Assembly: GCA_038373885.1 (NCBI GenBank)
Contig: JAWZYV010018266.1
Coordinates: 356,001 to 420,000, forward strand
DNA: 64,000 nt
Direction of reading: 5' to 3'
From: Cheiracanthium punctorium
Lineage: Eukaryota > Arthropoda > Arachnida > Araneae > Cheiracanthiidae
Position 1 is the stretch's first letter, and each line of letters begins with the position of its first letter. The position numbers and the translations under genes were made by a program. Shown here piece after piece: positions 44,452-54,847 of the stretch. The notes beneath the pieces were generated by a model. The model was not told the DNA's origin. It made no database searches and was given only the letters and a program-made list of their open reading frames with translations.

Positions 44452-46029
44452 ATGGAAGACGGAAGTATAAGAGAACTTCATGTGAACAAAGTGCGTCCAT
44501 ATATTCAAAGAGTAAATCATGTTGGTATGATTTTTGAGTTAGACGAAGATTTTGGGACCATTCATTATGCACCTACTGATGCACAAAGTAAAAGCATAGA
44601 AGATATTAGGACATACCTTGGGAATGCCAAGTTAACGAATAAGCAAGTACAGGAATTATTTCATGTACTTAAAAAATATGCAGGTGTGTTTAGTGCTAAA
44701 CCTGGCCGCGCTAGGGTAGAAGGTCACTCTGTTAGGGTTACAGGAGATTGTACACCAAAGAGACTTAAACCATACCGAATACCTATTAGTTTGCAACAAG
44801 AAGTGGATCGACAGATTCAAGAACTGTTAGACCTGGGTCTAATCGAACACAGTGATAGCGAATGGGCTCATCCTGTGGTTTGCGTTGCCAAGAAAGATGG
44901 AAGTGTCAGATTATGTGTCGACTTCAGATTATTAAATAGTTTTACTATACCAGACGTGTACCCTATGAAAATAGCCAATGACTTAATATATGAGGTGGGA
45001 AAGGCATCATTTATTACAGTCATAGACCTTACCAAAGGATACTGGCAAATTCCTATGAAGGAAAATTCAAAGCATTATACCGCATTTGTAACCCACTCAG
45101 GTCATTACCAGTGGAATGTCATGCCCTTTGGAATGAAAAATTTTGGAGGAACGTTTCAAAAATCAATGGATAAGGCTTTGATCGCACATAGAGAATACTG
45201 CCGTTCATATATCGACGATGTGGCTATATTTTCTAGCGCATGGGATGAACATTTGGTTCATATAGACAATGTTTTCAAGACCTTGAAGGAAGTAGGTCTG
45301 ACAGTAAATTTGGGAAAGTGCGAATTTGGAAAACCCCATGTTAAATTTCTAGGTCATGTAGTTGGATCGGGACAACATTCCCCGGATCCAGAAAAGGTTG
45401 AAATTATACGAAAGTTAGCAAGACCCACCACTAAGAAAGAGTTGAGAAGTTTGATTGGCCTGGCTAGTTACTATCATGACTATATACCTCAGTTTTCACA
45501 AATCGTATTGCCGTTGACAAACCTGACGAAGGAAAGCGTTCCAATTAAGATACCGTGGAGTTCGGAGGCGGATAAAGCATTTACAAAGCTCAAAGAGGAA
45601 CTGATAAAAATGCCTTCCTTACACACTCCAGACCTTGGGAAACCTTTTCAATTATACACAGATGCCTCGGCTACTGCAATTGGAGCATGCATAGCTCAAC
45701 GTGATGACAATGGGAAAGAATTACCTATTGCATTTTTCAGTAAAAAATTAAGCACGAGTCAAATAAAGTGGGCGACCATTGAATGAGAAGCCTTTTGTGT
45801 ACTGGAAGCATTAAAGAAATTTGACACCTGGATATTTGGAGCTGAAATTCAAATAGTTTCAGACCATAATCCTCTGACGTATTTAACGAGAAGTGCGCCC
45901 CATGGTGCTAAGCTATCTTGGTGGGCTTTAGCCCTGCAACGTTATAACATGACGATTACATATCGGAAAGGCAGTCAACATAGTAATGCTGATGCATTAT
46001 CAAGACTAAAATTTGAAGACTCTCATTAA
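44452..46029 (+). pseudogene. Reverse transcriptase and RNase H, interrupted by a stop
   Basis: Copies element RNA into DNA. From the ATG after the integrase stop, a short linker (residues 1-100) continues integrase-type C-terminal sequence. Reverse transcriptase spans about 105-300, with D192 (TVIDLTKGYWQ), the PFGM motif and YIDD at 253-256. The connection domain holds GLASYYHDYI. RNase H begins at LYTDASATAIGAC (D404). A TGA at 45,784-45,786 stops the frame after WATIE. The same frame continues with recognisable RNase H (VSDHNPLTYL and a final NADALSRL) to TAA at 46,027-46,029. The element could make reverse transcriptase only by readthrough or complementation. Confidence 0.9.
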
Positions 46030-46104
46030 TTTAAGTTGAAAAAGTTTATTTATTCCAGCAACATCGCCACTCCTGTGTCGGATGTGCTTTTCCCCCATGG
46101 GAGC

Positions 46105-46373
46105 AGTAAAGAGTATAAACGCTTGAATAAATGAGCGAGCCGTTAAAAGAACACGGGCTAGTAAATAAAATAAGTGTGCGCGTTGTTCTAAAGATTGAAT
46201 TTTTATTATTATATAAAGGACCTGACTGATGCTAGTCGCCTTGTAAATGGCTAGAGTCTAAGCCTGTATATGTGTATTGTGTAATTTAAATTATCGGTTA
46301 CCATTTTGAAGATGGTTATAGTGTTTGTAAATGTTCCAATAAAATTTGAAAATTAGCGTGGGAAAACTTTACT
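46105..46373 (+). repeat. 3' LTR
   Basis: 269 bp, starting AGTAAAGAG, near-identical to the 5' LTR. The segment between the last pol codon and the LTR (46,030-46,104) holds no strong polypurine tract; only CATGGGAGC precedes the LTR. Confidence 0.95.
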
Positions 46374-46378
46374 GTAGT

Positions 46379-47615
46379 ATTTATTTTATTATCATTTTAC
46401 TACTATGTAGCTTTTCCTGAAAATTTATATCTGTTCAATTATAAACCACAAATGAAGTTGTTCAAAGCAAATTGATCAAGTTTAAGAGTAATTGATAAAA
46501 TATATAATTCTAATGAGTATTTTTGGAGCAATTTATTCTAATTATCTATAACATTAAAATCACGACTTTAAAATGTTTACATTAAAAATAAGTGATACAG
46601 TTAAAAGGTGAATTACAACTAGATAATGGAAAAGAAACTTTAAAAACACCATGTTTCATGTATTATGAAACAAGCATTGCAAAGGTATAAATTTCATTCA
46701 ACTGAAAATTTCATAACACGTGTATAAACACTAATACATCACAGCAGATTAATCTGGAACAAATACCAGAAAAACAGGTTTTTGTTTACCTAACAGGAAA
46801 TTTAACTTCATTTATTTTTTCACTCTTTTTTACAGGTTTGCAATTTCGATCATGATGTTCTCGAATATCAGTAAAAGGTAGAATCTGACGCTGATAAATT
46901 CGAATTCACTTTCTTCGTAGGAGAAAATAAGATTATCTATTGGAACAAACATATTTTTGACATTTTTATTTAGCTTAAACCTTAAAGGAGCTACAGAAAA
47001 TGATGAATCAGCAAAAAATACCTATATTTCTTTTTATGCCTTTGAAATAAATGAATATATATTTAATTTTCTTGAAAGCATCCTTGCTGATTTGACATTT
47101 TATGTGAATTGAATGAAAGAGAAATAACGTCAGTTTTTCTAGTGTTCATTGAATTTAAGCTTTAGAAGACTTATGTTTTACTTTTCGTTATTTGTAAGCA
47201 TTTATTTATTTTTTATCTACTTTCGTAAAAATACATTTTTGATGAAAAGCTCAGATAATCTTTAATTTCCAGCCAACGTAATTTCAGTATTTTCCTCGGG
47301 GCTTTTGGCACGTCAAGTATTTTAAAAGAATTTCTCAACGAATGTGTACTGAAATTAAGTTTAAAGAGCTTAGGAAAGCGTGTAAAACTTTTCGCATGCA
47401 CTTACATTTAATAATACTTTTGTTCCTAGTTGAACAGCATTTTAGTTTACTTGTCACGTTGCAGAGTTGCATATTGTGTCACTAAAATGAAATTTAGATA
47501 AATGTTAAAAAATTGAAAACTTATATAGTTGCATATTAGTTTCCAATTCTCATCTCTGTATAATTATAACATTATATAATAATATAGAAAAGAGATTCCC
47601 ATTTGAAACGCATGT
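46379..47615. other. AT-rich intergenic DNA
   Basis: Nothing recognised. The 62-codon minus frame at 47,213-47,401 is motif-free. Confidence 0.5.
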
Positions 47616-49217
47616 ACAGGGTGTCCCCAAAAGATGTTATTATACTTTAAATCTTTATCTACTGAAGATAATGTGTACGGGATCCCCATGCAAAGGAAAT
47701 TTCTGTTAGTGATCTGTACCTCATGAACAAATGAGATGATGCACAAAATTTATGAATTATATCCGAAAAATAGTAAGAGATATGAAGAGAAATACACGCT
47801 GACTTAAACGATTTTTAAAGGACGAACTTTGTAAGAATTCCTAAGACGCAATCCCCTCGGGTGGTTTTTCCTAAGAAATTAAAGAAACCACTTTTAGCAT
47901 TCCCGCAATCAACATTTAAATTTAAAAATTCATGTATAGTCTCTGATCATCTTTGTTTAAAGATATGTCTGAGACGTGAATGAGGCACATTTTACTAAGT
48001 GGTTGCATTTTTGCAAGGGGGCAGTATAAAATTTAAAGTGTGGATATTTTTGAAAATAAACATTTTAAATATTTTTATAACGCTTTCATCCCATCTCATT
48101 TTGAATTTCTTTTTACAATTTACATTACACACTTATCCCTACTGATAAATAATTGAAAATAAATACCATATTTTTTGGTATACACTGTATAATTTGTGTT
48201 AAATCGATTTAAATTGGATCTTAACTGAATTTTAGCTATAAGTTTCAGAAATGTAAGAAAAAATATGCTTTTATGCCATACTTCTTGCTATTTAAATATT
48301 TAAAAAATATTTACACCTAACATATCAAAAAATTAAAGTAAATAAAAAACTTTATAAAAAACACACCTAAGATGTTTCAGGTAAGTTTTCTTTTATTTCC
48401 CTTTTTATGTGTATGTTTGTATTCTTGTGTCTTTATTATTTTTATTATTGTTATTATTATTTATTTTTGTATGTTTGTGCTTCTTTCCTCTATTTTATTC
48501 CTTCCCTCCCTTTTTACCTCCCTCTCCGTGGTTTTGTTCTGCTTTTCTTTTTTCCCTTGTGGCAACATGTTTGCTTGTTTATCTTTTTTCAGTTCCTTCT
48601 GCTCCGTATGTCGAAGGGCTTTGACTGAGGAAGGCCAAAAGTATTTTTGGCCAAAACGTACGTATATATCAAGTTGTGTGTTTTTTACAAAGTTTTTTAT
48701 TTAATTTATCGTTTAACACCAGTATTTTGAGTGTTTTTTCCGATATCCAAAAATCGCTCATTATTAAAATGTTACTTCAGCTTTCGTTATTACACAACTG
48801 CATTTGTGTACATTGTAATAGTATACAAGGTGTACAGCGTTAATGGTACCGAAAGGCGATTTCCTAAACCGTAAAGTAATCAGAGACACGTAGTTCCAGT
48901 TTCAAAAATGTTTCAAATTGTATAATCTATTATATCACAACTAATATAGTCATAAATCATTTCTTTTTAAATTATGAAATTAAAATTTTTACACGGTCGC
49001 ACTTTCCTATGAGTTATATATAGAATACTTTTCCTTATGCAATTAATTATTTACCTCATTAGTACTTGCATATGGGGGTCGTATACGAATGAAAAAAAAA
49101 TGTTTTTGAAAATTAAAGAGGGAAATTGATATTATTTTGGCATATTTCAAATTAAATTATACACTTGTCTCTACTAAAGAAATAAAACGTGTGACCACCT
49201 CCTTGGGACAAGCTGTA
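47616..49217. mobile_element. Possible DNA transposon remnant with TACAGGGTGTCCC-like ends
   Basis: TACAGGGTGTCCCCAAAAG at 47,616 and CCTTGGGACAAGCTGTA ending at 49,217 are roughly inverted (TACAG..TGTCCC). No transposase is found between them. Both ends could belong to unrelated elements. TA occurs at both borders. Confidence 0.3.
48338..48712. repeat. Inverted repeat pair around a T-rich segment
   Basis: AAATAAAAAACTTTATAAAA (48,340 on, continuing into AACACAC) and its complement at 48,679-48,706 pair over 27 bp with one mismatch. Between them is a pyrimidine-rich segment (48,385-48,600) that opens all three plus frames, which explains the long but compositionally biased open frames there. 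Near the right arm a GGCCAAAA/TTTTGGCC hairpin lies at 48,634-48,653. Confidence 0.6.
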
Positions 49218-50172
49218 TATTATTTTTTAGGAATGTGCAGCCATCCACATATTAAAAAAGTACTAACTAAATTGGGACTATTGAATATGTCATGCACTGA
49301 AATATTTTTATACATATTTTACCCCCTTTCTACTGAGATAGGAAATAGGATTTCAAGGTACAGATATCGCTACTGAAGAAAGATATATATAAAAATGAAT
49401 AAGGCATAAATATGGATATGTCAGATTTGTCTTAATGTGAACATGCTCGTTTGATTTATTTGAAAAAAAAAATGTTAGCGTATATCATTTTGTAGTACAT
49501 GATTTTGCTTAAAATTGTAGGAGAGGGTTGTTTGTGAAACACAGTTAACAGTTAATTATAGCGGAAGAAATATTTTATTTACATCAAAACTGCAAATGCA
49601 AAGAAAATGATATGAGAATGTATTTAATAATTCAAGAATACGAGTATAAGATTGAAACATTTCATGCACGTTTTCAGATATGAAAATATTTAACTAACAT
49701 TTTAATTTTTCCCAATGAATATTACCTTTATGTATTGACACTTAATTTTAGGGGATTTTCACACACAAATTCTTGTTCTGGTAACGCTAGGCCAACTATG
49801 AAAGGATTTTTGGCTATACTGCACGTGCTCATGCTTAGTGAAACGCAGTACACTCTTTCTCTCATCTTCGAGGATTTGCGGTATTACCAAACTCAGTATA
49901 TAACGGTAATGACTTGAAACTCGCGTGATTTAGCATTCCGAGAATAATGTGTGTAAATGCATGTATATTTATGTTTGAATATAATAAATATTTTTGTCTC
50001 ATGCAAGTCTATTTTTTGTTATTTATTTTTATTAATAACATTATAGACATCTAAAGGAATATTTTAAAATGAAAATTTTGAATATTATTTAAAACTATTT
50101 TAACTGCATTTCATATAATTCAACTTTTAAACATTCATACCTAGTATTGTACGTACGTTTTATTCTATAATA
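49218..50172. other. AT-rich intergenic DNA
   Basis: Nothing recognised. Confidence 0.5.
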
Positions 50173-50235
50173 GTTGAAGATGGCCTAAAATGATCCCTTT
50201 AGCATATTGAGCCCTTAGTACCCAGGTAGCACACA

Positions 50236-50520
50236 TACGTTGGGGCAACGCATGAATGCATACGTTGAGGCAACGTTGAAATGACACGTTGGCTTACGGT
50301 TATCCAACGGTTGGCAACTGGTTATTTTTTACGTTGGGCCAACGTATGCTCTAACGTTTTGCCAACATATTTCCAACCGTTGGGCTAACGTATGAATGCA
50401 TACGTTGGGCTAACGTATTAATGCATACGTTGGGCTAACGTATTAATGCATACGTTATGTTAACGTATACATGCATACGTTGGGTTAACGTGTAAATGTA
50501 TACATTGGGACAGCGTAAAA
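50236..50520. repeat. Left iteron array of element A
   Basis: At least ten related words such as ACGTTGGGCTAACGTAT and AATGCATACGTTGGGCTAAC. The middle of the array is nearly periodic at about 28-29 bp (50,388-50,500). The words are partly palindromic (CCAACGTTGG core). Confidence 0.85.
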
Positions 50521-52086
50521 TCTGTATGTCGTCACTCTATTATCCAACTGTTGGAAATTGGTTATTTTTAACATTTAGCTATCATAATTGTTAACCGTTA
50601 CATTTATAAGTTAGTTTCATATTTTAGGCCAATGCAGAAACCTAATGTTGGATAATTATATTTGACGAACATTTGACAAACTGATGTACTATTTCATAAC
50701 ATTTCTATAGATATATGAAAAACTGTCAAATTTGAAATTAAAGTTTTTAATAATTTTACTAACAGCAAATGCAGTGACGGATTCAGATAAGTTTTAAGGG
50801 ACGCCAGATATGTAGAACGAAGCATATCATCAAATAGTCACATTTTTTCTTTCATCAAATATGGTTCCACCTCAACAGTGGGTTTCTGTGCGCTTAGGAG
50901 GAGGGCGAGCGGACACCCCACCCCCCCCTAAAAAGTACTTTTGTCGACAAAATCGTCATTTGCCAAAGGACTGTCAGCAAATTTCAGCTTTAATCACAAA
51001 TCTGTAAAATTCTCAGTGTATAAATTACCAGCTCTGCCGACAGTTTATTATAAATTATACTATATCATGAACATAGTCTTGTTACGATTTTCCTTTTAGT
51101 GATTTTTGTGCCAGTAAACAAGTCCCTTTTGTCCCCTCAAGCCAACTTCATTCCAGATCATGTAATGTAGTGTGTATTTAAGGCAAACATGCGCATTAAG
51201 TATCTGCCTGGGGTGGGGGGTGCCTCGGGCGAAAGTCTTTTAGGGGATTTAATGCGTACACGCTACATCTGGAGGAAACCGCCCAAGAGGCCAGATAATC
51301 GGTGTATATTTTTGAAAGCATATTGGTATATATCGTCAGAGAATTTTTTCTTTACACCCACACTCCCAACCTTTTTGCTTAAAACCGGCTCTAGTCCCGT
51401 CACTAACAGAAATATGTTATTTTCAAATAGTAAACGGTCTGTCAAGTTACAAACATATATTAATCTGTAGAAAACTAACCTATTTTGCACTATGAGGAAA
51501 ATTAATATTGCAGGTGCAACTTATGAACTGTTTAAAAAAAAAAGGAGGGGGAGAGATTGGAAGCAGGAAAACATTTAGAAGGTCCTTTCAGAAGCTATCC
51601 TTTACAGTTTTAGAGAATCAGGACGGCAGGCAAACCAAAATCATAGAAACTTTTCGAATTAATTAAAAGAAAAAACATATAACGTTAAAGGAAAGAATGC
51701 TTATTTTTTGAAATATGATTCACATCCCTCCTTCTCCTTTGACAGTTACTTTTGTAAAGTGTCCCTCAAAACCTCTGAAAATTTACTCCATTGAAACTTT
51801 TGTAAGGAGGCTTAATCTCTTTTTTTCTTTCTTTCTTTTTTTTTTTTAATATTCATGTGGGGAAATCCAATAGGAGTATAAAGTCACCGAAGAATGTCAC
51901 AGAAATCATTCTTTACTAAAATATTTATTTATTATTTTTTACATTTATTTCAATTTACGTAATTTTTTATATTCTTAATTTATAGTTTGCCCGAATAAAA
52001 TTGTTATGGAATACAATGACATTTCATAGTTCTATTTTTATTTTCAGTTAACTGTAGATATTGACTGCAAAGTAAAAGAAAAAAAA

Positions 52087-52126
52087 ATATTGCATGCGTA
52101 ATGCATATGCATTACGCATGCAATAT
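52087..52126. repeat. Perfect 40 bp palindrome
   Basis: Two 20-base arms with no spacer, centred between 52,106 and 52,107; the left arm is ATATTGCATGCGTAATGCAT. Directly downstream, ACGCATGCAAGTATC and ACGTATGCAAGTATC repeat part of the arm (52,129-52,168). Confidence 0.95.
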
Positions 52127-52763
52127 CAACGCATGCAAGTATCGCAAGAACGTATGCAAGTATCAACACACGGGTGCATCTATCAGTACAACAGAATGTA
52201 CTAGTGATGCTGCTTACACGCTATAGCACATAAAATGAAAAAAGTTGTTGACGGTACGCAAAAAAAGTTACGACGCGTCCCGTATAATTACCATTGCACA
52301 AAATTTTGAAAAAAAAAAATGAGAGAGAAAGAACTTTTTTTTCCATAGCGCATCCTTTCTCTAATGCAAAAAATAGAATGTCTGAAGAAAGGTTTTAAAA
52401 AATTAGTATTGATTTCAGTTCAAAGACCTGAACTCTCAGTCACAGCCTATTACTTAAAGAGCTACTGATATTTTTCATTCAACTAAAATACGCAGAAGAG
52501 ACTTGCCAAAGCAATAAAAATGTTTTTTCTTCCAGTACTCTCAAAGAGTATTTGATTGCATATAGATTATGTATTTTTCTCCATAAAATTTGAGTCCTGT
52601 AGCATATAACAGGTGTAGATACAAAAATCTCTTCTAAAATAATAAATAAATAACAAAATGAAGTTGGTAAATATATATATATATGAACTGTAAAGTACTA
52701 TAACACATTTGTAAAATATTAAAATAACTGAATTCTTAAAACTGTAAAATATTTTATACATAC

Positions 52764-52880
52764 CTTTAACAACAAAACAATTTTGATGCACAAATTTAAA
52801 TCCTTGTTGTTGATTAACCACTGTCAACCAACAAGATTTCAAAATTTGAAGTAGTGTTAGTTTAATAACTACTTGTAAAT
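52764..52880 (-). other. Candidate coding exon inside element A
   Basis: The minus strand reads a 117-base open segment flanked by an acceptor-like GAGATTTCAG and a donor-like AAAG/GTATGT. The peptide is LQVVIKLTLLQILKSCWLTV followed by VNQQQGFKFVHQNCFVVK. The ends are in compatible phase. I do not recognise the family. It could be an exon of the element's own protein, or chance. Confidence 0.3.
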
Positions 52881-53424
52881 CTGAAATCTCATTAGTCATT
52901 ATAATCTTGAAAAAGATAAGCACGGATCAAGTTGATTTTTTTTTCATAATAAACTTATTAGGAGAAAACAATTGTGTCCAATTTTACCTTCTGGACTGTT
53001 GTACAACTATGAGCAAATAAAACTTTATTATTAAGCTGTCTAGCATTTTTTAGTAATCCAAAAACGCATCTTTTAATAAGCACTGTGCAATTATTATATA
53101 TTTATTACGATAGGTGGATAGTAAGTTGTTTGTTTACATACTTTGAAGATCGTTAGGCTTATGGACAATCGAACTATAATCAATACATCAATAATAATTT
53201 TTATCGTGATTCAAATTACTTCGAACGTATGCAACGAATAAATTTCACAGAAATATAGCTGAAACGATAAATATTCGTTTCAGATTTCAACTATCAATCA
53301 CTTTATAAAAGTGTATCAACACATCATAACAAGCAATGGCGGAAACGGAACGGACATGAATCTATTGCTTCCCGGTTTCCTGAATGTGTGTCTCTGCGCA
53401 TGCGCAATCGTCGTTTTTAAGCTA

Positions 53425-53700
53425 CGGTTATCCAACATAACATTCAGCCATCGGATGGCCAACAGTTGTTTTACCTACAGTTGCCCAACACAACATTCAG
53501 CCATCAAATGGCCAACGGTTGTTTACCAACGGTTGCCCAACACAACATTAAACCATCCGATGGCCAACGGTTGTTTACCCAACGTTTGCCATCACAACCT
53601 TTAGCCAACAGAATACCGACATTTCCATATGGACATCCAACGTTTGCCCAACGTAACAACCTTGTGCCCACCACGTGCCAACAATAACCCAACGTATGTG
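53425..53700. repeat. Right iteron array of element A
   Basis: Repeated ATGGCCAACGGTTGTTTACC, GCCCAACACAACATT and CCAACGTTTGCC words, about 60 bp periodic between 53,440 and 53,590. The core is CCAACG(G)TTG as in the left array, but the spacer words differ. Confidence 0.8.
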
Positions 53701-54445
53701 TGCTAGTTGGGTACACAAAGTAATTAAAAAAATAGAATTTAAAGAAAGTGTCCAAAGCATCTTTTCACCCTGAACCACTGGACAAAATGATCCTTCATTT
53801 GAAAATAATTGTGGTTTTTTTGAATGTAAAATTTTTTAAAGTAATTATGATTATACATAATGAAATGAAATGAGTTTTACAAACCTACAGTTTGCATAAT
53901 TTATTTTATAATTTTTAAATAAAAAAGTGTCACAAACAATAAAATGGGAAGTGTCAAAATTCCAATTCAAAAATTATAGTCTAAAATAAACTCAAATAAA
54001 TTAAATAATATAATGAAGAATCTCGCATTTTGTGTATGGTTCGAAGGCTGCCATGATGACTAGGACCGTACTGGAGTTTCTTTAGTCGATGGATAATTTT
54101 ACCCAGCAACATAGCTGTCCACTTCAGGTCATATTACTGGATGACACAGAGAAGCATATTAAATTTAGCAAGCGTAATTTGCATCTAAAAACATACTCCG
54201 TTCAGTAAACTATGTACTATTTCTGCACATGAAACACTGTACATATAAATAAAGAGGTAAGTTAGTTCTTACCTTACAATTGGTGTTATAAATCCTAATT
54301 TTTCGAAGAATTCTATTTAGACGCGTAATAATTTGTCCACTCGAATACTACCATTGCTTCGCCTTCACTTGGCACAACTATTTTATGTGTTACCTGTTAG
54401 ATAGCGCTGTCTGTATCTTAGATTATTTTGCCCGCCTTCCCAATA

Positions 54446-54847
54446 ATATATACTACATTTCGAAAATAATGTAAAAAAGTGATATCACACTGCAAGCTCC
54501 GTTTATATCATATTCAACCAAATATAAAATTCTTATATATTCAACACATGAACAATATCCAATAAAAGCAGGCAAAAAAAAAATCAGAAATAGAGCTATC
54601 GAACATCATGGGCGCAGAGCGAGTTTTGTCTCCGTACCGAGATAAGATGAATAGTTTTCAGGGACGGATACCTCTCCAAGACCATTTTTCATTAGAGATA
54701 CAAAATGGAATTGGCAGATCTGAACTTGAGAGATTTGTTCTGATTTGAAATGTCATTTATGATTTTTCTTAAATAGCTTGTCTATTTCACCATGCAAGTC
54801 GGCCGAAATGGCTGAAAACGTAGCTGAGTGTGGAAATTGTCATTGTT
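54446..54847. other. AT-rich intergenic DNA
   Basis: Nothing recognised; joins pogo-like copy C to the tandem repeat. Confidence 0.5.

Larger units (their letters stand above)
40961..46378 (+). mobile_element. Ty3/gypsy-type LTR retrotransposon with integrase-first pol order (Gmr1-like)
   Basis: Bounded by 5 bp duplications GTAGT (40,961-40,965; 46,374-46,378). LTRs of 277 and 269 bp start AGTAAA and end TTTACT. Between them lie gag, aspartic protease, integrase, reverse transcriptase and RNase H, in that order. Residue patterns are gypsy-like (H2C2 integrase finger with GPY/F end, YIDD reverse transcriptase), but integrase precedes reverse transcriptase. That order is the Ty1/copia arrangement, known in the Gmr1-type branch of gypsy elements. 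The LTRs differ at two bases and one 8 bp indel, so the insertion is young. Two frame changes and two in-frame stops make this copy non-autonomous as it stands. No envelope-like frame is present. Confidence 0.92.
50221..53711. mobile_element. Iteron-bearing DNA element A (AACGTTGG-type)
   Basis: Terminal inverted repeats CCCAGGTAGCACACATACGT and CCCAACTAGCACACATACGT, both extending into TGGG, match at 22 of 24 positions. TA flanks both sides (50,219-50,220; 53,712-53,713), and pogo-like copy C continues on either side. Inside each end is an array of CCAACGTTGG-related iterons (50,236-50,520; about 53,425-53,700). The interior (about 2.9 kb) has one exon-like segment on the minus strand and a perfect 40 bp palindrome. 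I recognise no transposase and cannot assign a superfamily. The terminal CCCAG..AGCACA motif links it to element B. Confidence 0.7.
50173..54443 (+). mobile_element. Pogo-like non-autonomous element, copy C (split by iteron element A)
   Basis: The left end GTTGAAGATGGCCTAAAATG (degenerate form of GGGAAAGTTGGCCCAAAATG) follows TA at 50,171-50,172. The right end ATTATTTTGCCCGCCTTCCC is followed by AA then TA at 54,444-54,445. The body after the insertion (53,714-54,300) aligns with copies A and B. Excluding the 3.5 kb insertion it is about 780 bp and non-coding. Its right-end 16-mer GCCCGCCTTCCCAATA recurs at 56,553-56,568, probably the end of yet another copy. Confidence 0.6.

Noticed and set aside
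48372..48704. Overlapping plus-strand open frames of 71-110 codons rich in Phe, Leu, Ser and Cys
   Set aside because: All three frames are open because the DNA is a pyrimidine-rich low-complexity run; this is composition, not coding.
50236..50520. CRISPR-like array
   Set aside because: Repeats are short, variable and partly palindromic without unique spacers of constant length, and the genome is eukaryotic; they are element iterons.
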